From Streptomyces sp. PR69 (lineage in GTDB: Bacteria; Actinomycetota; Actinomycetes; Streptomycetales; Streptomycetaceae), in assembly GCF_026420845.1 (NCBI RefSeq), contig NZ_JAOWCB010000002.1, positions 305,201 to 369,200 on the forward strand: a DNA stretch of 64,000 nucleotides, given 5' to 3'. Under the pieces are notes generated by a model. The model was not told the DNA's origin, ran no database searches, and saw only the letters and a program-made list of their open reading frames with translations. Below, in pieces: positions 8,965-17,335 of this stretch (positions within the stretch are counted from its first letter, which is position 1; every line of letters starts with the position of its first letter). The position numbers were made by a program, and so were the translations under genes.

Positions 8965-10404
8965 TTACGACCAGGTGATCAGGCGCTTGGGGCGCTCCAG
9001 GACCGCCGCGACGTCGGCGAGGACCTTGGAGCCCAGTTCGCCGTCGACCAGCCGGTGGTCGAAGGAGAGGGCGAGGGTGGTGACCTGACGCGGCTTCACC
9101 TTGCCCTTGTGGACCCATGGCTGCGGCTTGATCGCGCCGACCGCGAGGATCGCGGACTCGCCGGGGTTGAGGATGGGCGTGCCCGTGTCGACGCCGAAGA
9201 CGCCGACGTTGGTGATGGTCACCGTGCCGCCCTGCATGGCCGCCGGGGTGGTCTTGCCCTCGCGGGCGGTGGTGACCAGTTCCGCCAGGGCCCGGGCGAG
9301 CTGCGGCAGGGTCATGGCGTGCGCGTCCTTGACGTTCGGCACGATCAGACCGCGCGGAGTGGCCGCGGCGATGCCCAGGTTGACGTACTCCTTGCGCACG
9401 ATCTCCTGGTTGGCCTCGTCCCAGGAGGCGTTGACGTCCGGGTTGCGCTTGATCGCGACCAGCAGCGCCTTGGCGATCAGCAGCAGCGGATTGACCCGCA
9501 GCCCCGCCATGTCCTTGTCGGACTTCAGCTCCTCGACCAGCTTCATCGTGCGCGTCACGTCGACCGTGACGAACTCCGTGACATGCGGCGCGGTGAACGC
9601 CGAGCCGACCATGGCCGCGGCCGTGGCCTTCCGTACGCCCTTGATGGGGATACGGGTCTCCCGCGCACCGGCCTCCGCGGGCGGGGCCGCGGCGGGGGCG
9701 GCCGCCGGGGCCCCGGGCTCCGGGGCGGGGGCCGCCAGGGTGGGCGGGGCCTGGACCGGGGCGACGGCGGCGTGCACGTCCTCGCGGGTGATGATGCCGT
9801 CCGGGCCGGTCGGGGTGACCTGGGTCAGATCCACGCCCAGGTCCTTGGCCAGCTTGCGCACCGGCGGCTTGGCGAGCGGCCGCGGGGCCGGGACCGCCGC
9901 CGCGGGTCCGTGGCCGTTCATCTCCGTCTGGATCGCGGCCGCGGCGGCCGCGGGGGCCGCTGTGGCGGGAGCCTGGGCGGCGGCGGGTGCCTGGGCGGCG
10001 GGTGCGGCCTGCTTGCGCGGACGGCGCTTGGTGGACGACTGGGCGACGCCATAGCCGACGAGGACCGGCTGCCGCCCCTCGGGCTCCGGCTCGGCCTGCG
10101 GCTCGGTCTTTGGGGCCTCGGCCTTTGGGGCCTCGGACGCCTCGGGCGCCGCCGCGCCGCCGCCCGGCGCGACGTCCACGGCGATGATCGAGGCGCCCAC
10201 GTCCACCGTGGCCCCCTCGGGGAAGTGCAGCGCCTGCACCACCCCGTCGTACGGAATCGGCAGCTCCACGGCTGCCTTCGCCGTCTCCACCTCGCAGACG
10301 GCCTGCCCGTCGGTCACGGTGTCGCCGGGCTGGACGTACCACTTGAGGATCTCGGCCTCGGTCAGCCCCTCGCCCACGTCGGGCATCTTGAACTCGCGGA
10401 TCAC
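8965..10404 (-). CDS. bkdC: 2-oxoacid dehydrogenase E2 (dihydrolipoyl acyltransferase), first bkd operon
   Basis: A 479-residue acyltransferase core of a branched-chain 2-oxoacid (or related) dehydrogenase complex. The domains in order are one lipoyl domain (residues 1-80; lipoyl Lys43 in E-T-A-K-A), a long Ala/Pro linker, a peripheral-subunit-binding domain (about 205-240, VRKLAKDLGVDL...GPDGIITREDV), a second Ala/Pro linker and the catalytic domain ending in the active-site H-R-L-V-D-G near residue 450. The GTG at 10404 is chosen because GAGGAGAA precedes it by 5 bases and overlaps the end of the E1beta gene; upstream in-frame starts run through that gene. It transfers acyl groups to CoA in Val/Leu/Ile catabolism and supplies branched acyl-CoA starters. 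E3 is not encoded here. Confidence 0.92.
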   Translation of the reverse strand: MIREFKMPDVGEGLTEAEILKWYVQPGDTVTDGQAVCEVETAKAAVELPIPYDGVVQALHFPEGATVDVGASIIAVDVAPGGGAAAPEASEAPKAEAPKTEPQAEPEPEGRQPVLVGYGVAQSSTKRRPRKQAAPAAQAPAAAQAPATAAPAAAAAAIQTEMNGHGPAAAVPAPRPLAKPPVRKLAKDLGVDLTQVTPTGPDGIITREDVHAAVAPVQAPPTLAAPAPEPGAPAAAPAAAPPAEAGARETRIPIKGVRKATAAAMVGSAFTAPHVTEFVTVDVTRTMKLVEELKSDKDMAGLRVNPLLLIAKALLVAIKRNPDVNASWDEANQEIVRKEYVNLGIAAATPRGLIVPNVKDAHAMTLPQLARALAELVTTAREGKTTPAAMQGGTVTITNVGVFGVDTGTPILNPGESAILAVGAIKPQPWVHKGKVKPRQVTTLALSFDHRLVDGELGSKVLADVAAVLERPKRLITWS

Positions 10405-10415
10405 AGCAGTTCTCC

Positions 10416-11396
10416 TCAGTACGCCAGCGCGCGGTCGACGGCGTCGAGCACCCGGTCGAGTCCCGGAAGGTACTCCTCCTCCAGCCGTGCCGGCGGATAG
10501 GGGGAGTGGAATCCGCCGACCCTGAGCACCGGCGACTCCAGGTGATAGAAGCACCGCTCGGTGATCCGGGCGGCGATCTCCGCGCCGGAGCCGTAGAAGA
10601 CAGGCGCTTCATGCACCACGACCAGCCGGCGGGTCTTCTCCACGGATGTCTGGATCGCGTCGAAGTCGATCGGGGACATCGACCGCAGATCCAGCACCTC
10701 GACCGACTTGCCCTCCTCCTCGGCCGCGGCCGCCGCCTCCAGGCAGACCTTCACCATCGGCCCGTACGCGGCCAGGGTGAGATCCGTGCCCGGCCGGGCC
10801 GTGCGCGCGGCGTGCAGCGGGCCGGGGATGGCGTCCGCATCGACCTCGCCCTTGTCCCAGTACCGCCGCTTCGGCTCGAAGAAGATCACCGGGTCGTCGG
10901 ACTGGATGGCCTGCTGGAGCATCCAGTACGCGTCGGAGGAGTTCGAGGGCGAGACCACCTTCAGCCCGGCGACATGCGCGAACAGCGCCTCCGGCGACTC
11001 GCTGTGGTGCTCGACCGCGCCGATCCCGCCGCCGTACGGAATGCGCACCACGACCGGCAGCTTGACCTTGCCCAGGGCGCGGGCGTGCATCTTGGCGAGC
11101 TGGGTGACGATCTGGTCGTACGCCGGGAAGACGAACCCGTCGAACTGGATCTCCACCACCGGCCGGTAGCCGCGCAGCGCGAGGCCGATCGCCGTGCCGA
11201 CGATGCCGGACTCCGCGAGCGGGGTGTCGATCACCCGGTCCTCGCCGAAGTCCTTCTGCAGTCCGTCGGTGACCCGGAAGACGCCGCCGAGCTTGCCGAC
11301 GTCCTCACCCATGATCAGGACCTTGGGGTCGTTCTCCAGCGCCGTGCGCAGCGACTCGTTGAGCGCCTTGGCGAGGGGAAGCTTCTGCACCGCCAT
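10416..11396 (-). CDS. bkdB: 2-oxoacid dehydrogenase E1 beta subunit, first bkd operon
   Basis: A 326-residue transketolase-like beta subunit, full length. It shows the conserved GEDVG-LGGVFRVTDGL opening, DTPLAESGIVGTAIG, the PYGGGIGAVEHHSES loop and the C-terminal VVVHEAP...FYHLESPVLRVGG region typical of branched-chain 2-oxoacid/pyruvate E1beta. The ATG at 11396 comes two bases after the E1alpha stop (TGATCATG) with GAGGAGGG upstream, so translation is coupled. It is the middle gene of the E1alpha-E1beta-E2 operon. Confidence 0.93.
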   Translation of the reverse strand: MAVQKLPLAKALNESLRTALENDPKVLIMGEDVGKLGGVFRVTDGLQKDFGEDRVIDTPLAESGIVGTAIGLALRGYRPVVEIQFDGFVFPAYDQIVTQLAKMHARALGKVKLPVVVRIPYGGGIGAVEHHSESPEALFAHVAGLKVVSPSNSSDAYWMLQQAIQSDDPVIFFEPKRRYWDKGEVDADAIPGPLHAARTARPGTDLTLAAYGPMVKVCLEAAAAAEEEGKSVEVLDLRSMSPIDFDAIQTSVEKTRRLVVVHEAPVFYGSGAEIAARITERCFYHLESPVLRVGGFHSPYPPARLEEEYLPGLDRVLDAVDRALAY

Positions 11397-11398
11397 GA

Positions 11399-12565
11399 TC
11401 AGTTGCCCTCCTCGGCGAACGACGCCTGGTACGCCGCGAACTGCGCCCGCTCCTCGTCGACGAGCGCGTGCCCGTCCGCGTAGACGTTCTCGAAGATCGC
11501 CATGTCGTCGGGGTCGGGCATGGCCCGCACAGCCTCCCGCACCCGCTTGGCGAGCGCGTCGCTCTCCTCCTCCAGGGCGGTGAAGAACGCGTCGTCCGCG
11601 TGGCCCGCCGCCTCCAGATGGGCGCGCAGCCGCTGGATCGGGTCCTTCGCCTCCCAGGCCAGGCGCTCGTCGTCGTGGCGGTACCGGGTCGGGTCGTCGG
11701 AGGTGGTGTGCGCGCCCATCCGGTAGGTGAACGCCTCGATCAGCGTGGGGCCCTCGCCGCGGCGGGCGCGCTCCAGCGCCCAGCGGGTCACCGCCAGACA
11801 CGCCAGCACGTCATTGCCGTCCACGCGCACGCCCGGGAAGCCATAGCCCTCGGCCCGCTGGTACAGCGGCACACGGGTCTGCTTCTCGGTGGGCTCGGAG
11901 ATCGCCCACTGGTTGTTCTGGCAGAAGAACACCACCGGCGCGTTGTAGACGGCGGAGAAGGTGAACGCCTCCGCGACGTCGCCCTGGCTGGACGCGCCGT
12001 CGCCGAAGTACGCGATCACCGCGGAGTCCGCGCCGTCCTTGGCCACGCCCATCGCATAGCCCGTCGCGTGCAGCGTCTGCGAGCCGATGACGATGGTGTA
12101 GAGCTGGAAGTTGTTGCTGTTCGGGTCCCAGCCGCCGTGGTTCACGCCGCGGAACATGCCGAGCAGATTGGTCGGATCGACCCCGCGGCACCAGGCGACG
12201 CCGTGCTCACGGTAGGTCGGGAAGACATAGTCGTCGTCGCGCAGGGCGCGGCCCGAGCCGATCTGGGCGGCCTCCTGGCCCAGCAGCGAGGCCCACAGGC
12301 CCAGCTCGCCCTGGCGCTGCAGGGCGGTCGCCTCGGCGTCGAACCGGCGGGTGAGAACCATGTCCCGGTACAGCCCGCGCAGCTCTTGTGCGCTCAGCTC
12401 GATGTCGTACTCGGGATGCTCGACCCGCTCCCCCTCAGGGGTGAGCAGCTGAACGAGCTGGGGCTCGGAGGCCTTCGGGCTCTGCTGCTTCTTGGCAGCG
12501 CCGGTGCGCTTGCCGGCGGCGCCGCTGCGTCGCGGTTTGCGCGCGGCAGTGCTCTCCACGGTCAC
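11399..12565 (-). CDS. bkdA: 2-oxoacid dehydrogenase E1 alpha subunit, first bkd operon
   Basis: A 388-residue TPP-dependent alpha subunit. The GTG at 12565 follows GGAGGAG by 7 bases. A Lys/Arg/Ala-rich N-terminal tail of about 35 residues precedes the catalytic fold. The TPP motif runs from GDGASSQGD to NNQWAIS (GDG...NN), and YRMGAHTTSDDPTRYR gives the phosphorylation-loop region. It decarboxylates 2-oxoacids (probably from Val, Leu and Ile) and hands the acyl group to E2. It is the first gene of the operon and shares a promoter region with the divergent response regulator, where an AT-rich palindrome lies. Confidence 0.93.
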   Translation of the reverse strand: MTVESTAARKPRRSGAAGKRTGAAKKQQSPKASEPQLVQLLTPEGERVEHPEYDIELSAQELRGLYRDMVLTRRFDAEATALQRQGELGLWASLLGQEAAQIGSGRALRDDDYVFPTYREHGVAWCRGVDPTNLLGMFRGVNHGGWDPNSNNFQLYTIVIGSQTLHATGYAMGVAKDGADSAVIAYFGDGASSQGDVAEAFTFSAVYNAPVVFFCQNNQWAISEPTEKQTRVPLYQRAEGYGFPGVRVDGNDVLACLAVTRWALERARRGEGPTLIEAFTYRMGAHTTSDDPTRYRHDDERLAWEAKDPIQRLRAHLEAAGHADDAFFTALEEESDALAKRVREAVRAMPDPDDMAIFENVYADGHALVDEERAQFAAYQASFAEEGN

Positions 12566-12891
12566 GTGCGTGCTCCTCCGTCGGTCCGGCCCCCGGGTTC
12601 GCCGGGTAGGCCAGTGCGGCTCGCCCTGTTGTCCGTACCCGTGCACGGGGTGGGTGCGACTCGGCCGGGAACAGGTGTGGAAGGCGCCCCGGCACGAGTC
12701 TGCAAAGGCACGTTACCCAGTGTGCAGCATTCCTGCGAAACCCTACTTGACCTGCGATTTTGCTTGGATTTCCAAGTAAATCGAGAAAGTCGGGAACAAT
12801 CACTGGTCACAGCCTTGCAGGTGGCCGGAACACCGGCACGTTATCCCGGTCACCCGGGGCACGGGAAGAGTCCGTGTGTGAGACTGCTTCC
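12566..12891. other. Divergent promoter region, bkdA / response regulator
   Basis: This 326-base stretch holds no gene. It includes an AT-rich island (about 12750-12800) that is exceptional in this GC-rich window and contains the palindrome annotated at 12763-12776. Promoters for both the bkd operon and the response regulator must lie here. Confidence 0.6.
12763..12776. promoter_or_regulatory. AT-rich palindrome, probable operator
   Basis: CTTGGA-TT-TCCAAG is a perfect 14-base palindrome. Flanking CGATTT (12755-12760) and AAATCG (12778-12783) extend the symmetry, offset by one base. It lies between the divergent bkdA and response-regulator genes. Confidence 0.6.
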
Positions 12892-13560
12892 GTGCGCGAA
12901 GAAGGAAAAATCACCGTTTTTCTGCTCGATGACCATGAAGTGGTCCGGCGTGGCGTCCATGAACTGCTCTCGGCGGAGGGCGATATCGAAGTCGTGGGCG
13001 AAGCGGGAACGGCGGCGGACGCCCTGGTCAGAATTCCGGCGACGCGGCCGGATGTGGCGGTGCTGGACGTACGGCTGCCGGACGGCAGCGGGGTCGAGGT
13101 GTGCCGGGAGGTCCGCTCCCAGAACGAGGACATCAAATGCCTGATGCTCACCTCGTACGCGGATGACGAGGCCCTTTTTGACGCGATCATGGCCGGGGCC
13201 GCCGGATATGTGCTCAAGGCGATCCGCGGCAGCGAGCTGCTGGCGGCGGTGCGGGATGTGGCGGCCGGCAAGTCGCTGCTGGACCCGGTGGCCACGGCGC
13301 GGGTGCTGGAGCGGCTGCGTGACGGCGGCGTCGCGAAGGGTGACGACCGGCTGGCGAACCTCACCGAGCAGGAGCGCCGGATTCTGGATCTGATCGGGGA
13401 GGGGCTGACCAATCGCGCGATCGGGGAGCGGCTGCATCTCGCCGAGAAGACGATCAAGAACTATGTCTCCAGCCTGCTGTCGAAGCTGGGGATGGAGCGC
13501 CGGTCGCAGGCGGCGGCGTTCGTGGCGCGGATGCAGGCGGAGCGGCAGCAGCACCACTGA
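12892..13560 (+). CDS. NarL/DevR-type response regulator
   Basis: A 222-residue two-component regulator. The receiver domain has acidic residues LLDDHE, the phospho-acceptor Asp in VAVLDVRLPDG, Thr in LMLTSYAD and Lys in YVLKAIRG. The C-terminal LuxR/NarL helix-turn-helix (LTEQERRILDLIGEGLTNRAIGERLHLAEKTIKNYVSSLL) matches the DevR/DosR subgroup. No kinase is adjacent. In S. coelicolor the equivalent orphan (SCO3818) is reported to work with a distant DevS-like kinase and to affect actinorhodin. The start is GTG 12892 or GTG 12874; GGAAGAG lies close to the latter. Divergence from bkdA makes control of that operon plausible but unproven. Confidence 0.9.
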   Translation: MREEGKITVFLLDDHEVVRRGVHELLSAEGDIEVVGEAGTAADALVRIPATRPDVAVLDVRLPDGSGVEVCREVRSQNEDIKCLMLTSYADDEALFDAIMAGAAGYVLKAIRGSELLAAVRDVAAGKSLLDPVATARVLERLRDGGVAKGDDRLANLTEQERRILDLIGEGLTNRAIGERLHLAEKTIKNYVSSLLSKLGMERRSQAAAFVARMQAERQQHH

Positions 13561-13867
13561 CGCCTGACGGCGCGGGCAGCCGCACCCGGCGCACGCCGCG
13601 GGCGCGGAAGCGCCGTGCGGCTCTCCGCCGCAAGGCCGCGACCCAGCCCACCGACGGCCCGCAGATCCGACACCGCCCTTCCGGCGGGGCGCAGAGCCCG
13701 GACGGGGGGCACGGGGTCCGGGCAGTGCGCCGAGCCCGGGCAGGGGGCCGCGGGGAGGTGCTTGCGGCCCGCGGGGAGGTGCTTGCAGCGCGCTGGCCGG
13801 AGCCGCGGGGCCGTGCTCTTCCGAAGAGCGTCCACTGCGCCACGCTGAGTGATCTAACATCTGACGG
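13561..13867. other. Gap with a 21-bp direct repeat
   Basis: No gene is seen. GCGGGGAGGTGCTTGC occurs twice (13750-13765 and 13771-13786), a 21-base period, about 100 bases before the phosphotransferase start. The rest is GC-rich and featureless. Confidence 0.6.
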
Positions 13868-14887
13868 GTGCCGCGCTCATCTGCTACTGCTCCGCCTCCC
13901 GTCGGCGCGCTGCTGCGCCGCTACGAGAACCCGGGCGAGCCGCTCTCCTGCCTGCCCGTCACCCAGGGGCTGCTGAACCGCGGCTACCGCCTCGCGACGA
14001 CCCGCGGGGCGTACTTCCTCAAGCACCACCTCGACGGCGATCAGGAGGCGATCGACCGTCAACACCGGGCGACCCAGCGGCTGCAGGCCCTCGGAGTGCC
14101 GGTCGCGCCGCCCGTGGAGGACGCTCAGGGCCGCACGGTCGCGGTCATCCAGGGCCGCTGCTATGCCCTGCACCCATGGGTCGACGGCCGCCACCGGGAC
14201 GGCGCGCAGCTCACGACGGCGCAGTCCCGGCGGCTCGGGGCGCTCCTGGGCGCGGTGCACACCTGTCTGGAGCGGGTGATGTCGCCCGACCTCGAACAGC
14301 GCGGCCGGGCCTACGAGCACCCGAGCGCCGACCCCGAGGAGACGTTCACGCTCATCGACGAACTGCTGGGGCTGGTGCGGGGGTCGCGTCCGCAGGACGC
14401 CTTCGACGCGCTCGCCGAGCACCGGCTGCTCGAACGGCGCGCTCTGCTGCGCCGCCACGCCGACCGGCGGCCGCCGCCGGGCTCGGCGCGCGGCTGGGTG
14501 CACGGCGACTTCCATCCGCTGAACCTGCTCTACCGGGGGCAGGAACCCGCGGCGATCGTCGACTGGGACCGGCTGGGGGTCCATCCACGCGCCGAGGAAG
14601 CGGTCCGCGCCGCCGCGATCTTCTTCGTGCGCCCCACGGGCGAGCTCGAACTCCCCAAAGTCCGCGCCTACGCCCGCGCCTACCGCCGCACCACGGGCGC
14701 GGACCCGGCGGAACTCACCGCCGCCGTGCACCGCGTGTGGTGGGAGCGCCTCAACGACTTCTGGATCCTCCGCTGGCGCTACCAACTCCACGACCGCCGG
14801 GCGGACCCCCAGTTCCCGGCGACGTCCGCGCTCGCGGTCTGGTGGACGCACGAATACGACGCGGTCCGCGAGGCGTTCACCACCTGA
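13868..14887 (+). CDS. APH-family phosphotransferase
   Basis: A 339-residue protein with the aminoglycoside/homoserine-kinase-like phosphotransferase fold. The catalytic loop H-G-D-F-H-P-L-N-L is followed by the metal-binding IVDWDRLG, the Brenner-motif pair of this family, and an N-lobe FLKHH lysine. The substrate is not predictable; family members phosphorylate choline, homoserine, methylthioribose, macrolides or aminoglycosides, and nothing here indicates resistance. The start is GTG 13868 with a weak upstream site. It is monocistronic and convergent with the first kinase gene across a 533-base repeat-rich gap. Confidence 0.85.
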   Translation: MPRSSATAPPPVGALLRRYENPGEPLSCLPVTQGLLNRGYRLATTRGAYFLKHHLDGDQEAIDRQHRATQRLQALGVPVAPPVEDAQGRTVAVIQGRCYALHPWVDGRHRDGAQLTTAQSRRLGALLGAVHTCLERVMSPDLEQRGRAYEHPSADPEETFTLIDELLGLVRGSRPQDAFDALAEHRLLERRALLRRHADRRPPPGSARGWVHGDFHPLNLLYRGQEPAAIVDWDRLGVHPRAEEAVRAAAIFFVRPTGELELPKVRAYARAYRRTTGADPAELTAAVHRVWWERLNDFWILRWRYQLHDRRADPQFPATSALAVWWTHEYDAVREAFTT

Positions 14888-15420
14888 CGGCTGTTTTCCC
14901 CCACTGCGGGGGCTCCGCCCCCACACCCCCGAAAGCCGCCCCAGGTCCGCGCCGACCCCGGCCCCGCAGCACGCAGCCGCCCATCGCCGGGCTCGGGACA
15001 GCCACAGGACCCCCCGGCAGCGGAGAGAGCCGCACGCCCCGCACACCGCCCGAATCAGGCCGCCTCTCCGGGTGCACCGGAGGCGGGCCCCGGGGAGCCG
15101 CTCCTCAGAGGAGGCCAGGGACGCGCGCGCGGCGCGAAGCTGCCGCTTCTCAACGGTGCGGGGGCGAAACCCCCGTGAACAGCCTCCCCCGGAGGGGGGC
15201 CGGGGCAGAGCCCCCGCACCCGAAACGGCCGCCATAAGGGGTGCGCCGAAGGCGCAGCCCCGGAGGCAGCGGGCAAAACCCGGGAACGCCCCTCCCCCGG
15301 AGGGGACCACGGACCCGCGCGCAGCGCGAAGCCGCCGCTTCTCAGGGGCGCGGGGGCGAAGCCCCCGCGAACAACCTCCCCCCGAAGGGGGGTCCGGGGG
15401 GCGGAGCCCCCCGGTTTCGG
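14888..15420. repeat. Repeat-rich convergent gap
   Basis: There is no gene in these 533 bases. A segment of about 100 bases occurs twice in direct orientation (about 15120-15225 and 15308-15416), each with GCGCGAAG(C)-GCCGCTTCTCA, then GCGGGGGCGAA(G/A)CCCCCG, then CCTCCCCC...AGGGGGG. The two copies differ by scattered substitutions. Many G5-6/C5-6 hairpins are present, the kind of repeat family common between Streptomyces operons. Confidence 0.7.
15394..15414 (-). terminator. Hairpin downstream of the first Ser/Thr kinase gene
   Basis: A 9-bp perfect stem CCGGGGGGC/GCCCCCCGG with a GGA loop lies 6 bases beyond the kinase stop codon. Confidence 0.7.
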
Positions 15421-17076
15421 CTACTCCGCGCCGTCGTCGCCGCCGCGGTCGCTCCCCGACGTCGCGCCCCCGTCGCCCCCCGACGTGGGCCCGCCCGGAC
15501 CGCCCGGATCCGGGTCGCCCGGGTCCGGGTCGGTGCCGCCCGTGGGGTCGTTCGTGGGGCCGCCGGTGGGGTCGTCCGTCGGGTCGCCGGTGGGGGGCGT
15601 CGAGGGGGTGCCCGTGGGGTCGCCCGTCGGGTTCGAGGGGGTGAACGACGGGGTGTACGAGGGCGTGAAGGACGGCCGCCGCGGCGGCTCCTGGTTCTGG
15701 CCGGACGAGGTGTCCGGCTGGTCCTGCCCGTCCGGCTCGCTCTGCTCCTCGCTCGGCGTCGGCGAGGTCTTGTCGGACTGCGACGGCGATTCGGAGACCG
15801 ACGGACTGTCCGTCGTACCGCCCGCCTCGCCCCCCGCGCGGTCCAGCGCGAACGCGACCCCCGCCACGATCGCGATCACCGCGAGCGCCGCAAACAGCAT
15901 CACTTTGCCGCGGCCGCCCCGGCGGCCGGGCCGGCTGCCGCCGTACCCGTCGTCGTAACCGCCGTATGCCCCGTCGTCGGGGTTCATCGGCGGCAGGATC
16001 GGCCCCTGCGAGGTGTCCCCGTGTCCGACGCGCCCCTGCCCGGCGGAGCCCATCACGGCCGTCGGGCCGGTCGTCCCCGTCGCCGGGGTCGCGCCGCCGG
16101 TGCGCCCGCCCGCCGGACCGGCGTCGGGCAGCGCGACAGGGCCGGTGTTCCACACTCCGGTGTGGCCGCCCTGCTCGTGCAGCATCTGCAGGGCGTACTG
16201 CACCAGCCCCCGCATCTCCTCCGCGCTCTGGAACCGGTCGTCCGGATCCTTCGCCAGGGAGCGCATCACCAGCCCGTCCAGCTCCGGCGGCACGGACTGC
16301 AGCACCTGCGACGGCGGCACCGGCATGTCCTGCACATGCTGATACACCACCGACAGCGGCGTCTCACCGGTGAACGGCGGCCGCAGCGCCAGCAGTTCGT
16401 ACAGCAGACAGCCCGTGGCATACAGGTCCGAGCGGTGGTCGACCGCCTTGCCGAGCGCCTGCTCGGGCGACAGATACTGCGGCGTGCCCATGACCATGCC
16501 GGTCTGTGTCATCGTCGCCTGCGCGCCGTGCAGGGCGCGCGCGATGCCGAAGTCCATCACCTTCACGGCGCCGGAGTTGGTGATGATGACGTTCGCCGGC
16601 TTGATGTCCCGGTGCACGATGCCGTGCTGGTGCGAGTACGCCAGCGCCTCCAGCACCCCGGCCACGATGATCAGCGCCTGCTCCGGCGGCGGCGCCTCCG
16701 CGTTGACCAGCAGATCGCGGATGGTGCGCCCCTCGACGAGCTCCATCACGATGTAGGGGACGGTGTGCCCGCCCACGGCGTCCTCGCCGGAGTCGTACAC
16801 CGCGACCACCGCGTGGTGGTTGAGACCGGCGACCGACTGCGCCTCGCGCGTGAAGCGGGCCTTGGAGACCGGGTCCTCCGCGAGGTCCGCGCGCAGCAGC
16901 TTCACCGCGACGGTGCGGCCGAGCCGTACGTCCTCCGCGGCGAACACCTCGGCCATGCCACCGCGGCCCAGGCGGTGCGTCAGGCGGTAGCGGCCGTCGC
17001 CGACCAGTCCGTCGATGCCCCAGGAGTCCGCCGCATCCGGCACTCCGCCGCCGCCTGCTTCGGGTTCGGGTGCCAT
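15421..17076 (-). CDS. Membrane Ser/Thr protein kinase (PknB-like, no PASTA)
   Basis: A 551-residue Hanks-type kinase. The ATG at 17076 has GAGGA 5 bases upstream. The kinase domain (about 30-290) shows the glycine loop GRGGMAEV, the VAVKLL lysine, HRDIKPAN, DFGIAR and the activation segment with TMTQTGMVMGTPQYLSPEQ. A cytoplasmic Gly/Thr/Pro linker leads to a single membrane helix (VMLFAALAVIAIVAGVAFAL). The outer tail of about 140 residues is Thr/Pro/Ser/Asp-rich with repeated TGDPTG-type units and lacks PASTA domains, so a cell-wall-spanning stalk rather than a peptidoglycan-binding sensor is likely. It is divergent from a second kinase gene only 259 bases away. Substrates are unknown. Confidence 0.92.
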   Translation of the reverse strand: MAPEPEAGGGGVPDAADSWGIDGLVGDGRYRLTHRLGRGGMAEVFAAEDVRLGRTVAVKLLRADLAEDPVSKARFTREAQSVAGLNHHAVVAVYDSGEDAVGGHTVPYIVMELVEGRTIRDLLVNAEAPPPEQALIIVAGVLEALAYSHQHGIVHRDIKPANVIITNSGAVKVMDFGIARALHGAQATMTQTGMVMGTPQYLSPEQALGKAVDHRSDLYATGCLLYELLALRPPFTGETPLSVVYQHVQDMPVPPSQVLQSVPPELDGLVMRSLAKDPDDRFQSAEEMRGLVQYALQMLHEQGGHTGVWNTGPVALPDAGPAGGRTGGATPATGTTGPTAVMGSAGQGRVGHGDTSQGPILPPMNPDDGAYGGYDDGYGGSRPGRRGGRGKVMLFAALAVIAIVAGVAFALDRAGGEAGGTTDSPSVSESPSQSDKTSPTPSEEQSEPDGQDQPDTSSGQNQEPPRRPSFTPSYTPSFTPSNPTGDPTGTPSTPPTGDPTDDPTGGPTNDPTGGTDPDPGDPDPGGPGGPTSGGDGGATSGSDRGGDDGAE

Positions 17077-17335
17077 CAGTCCTCGCCGTCGTATCTCAGG
17101 GTGCTGTGCCACGTCACGCTACAGCCTCCGCGTGACGATGCGGATTCCAGACGATCCGCACATGCCCGATAACGCGAAACCATGCGGTTCCTGTAACGCT
17201 TCCGAGACGCTTCTTGTGCGTACGGTCACGGAACGGGCGTCCGGCTTGACGTGTCGGACCCCTCGGGCAGACTGGCCCCGTACATCATCGCGGTCGCCGC
17301 GCCCCGGCACGGCGGGCCCTAGGGGGAAGCAAGTC

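Noticed and set aside
13877..16153. A 758-residue minus-strand frame across the phosphotransferase and the repeat gap
   Set aside because: It runs antisense to a gene with clear kinase-fold motifs and through hairpin repeats; no family-like sequence or ribosome site.
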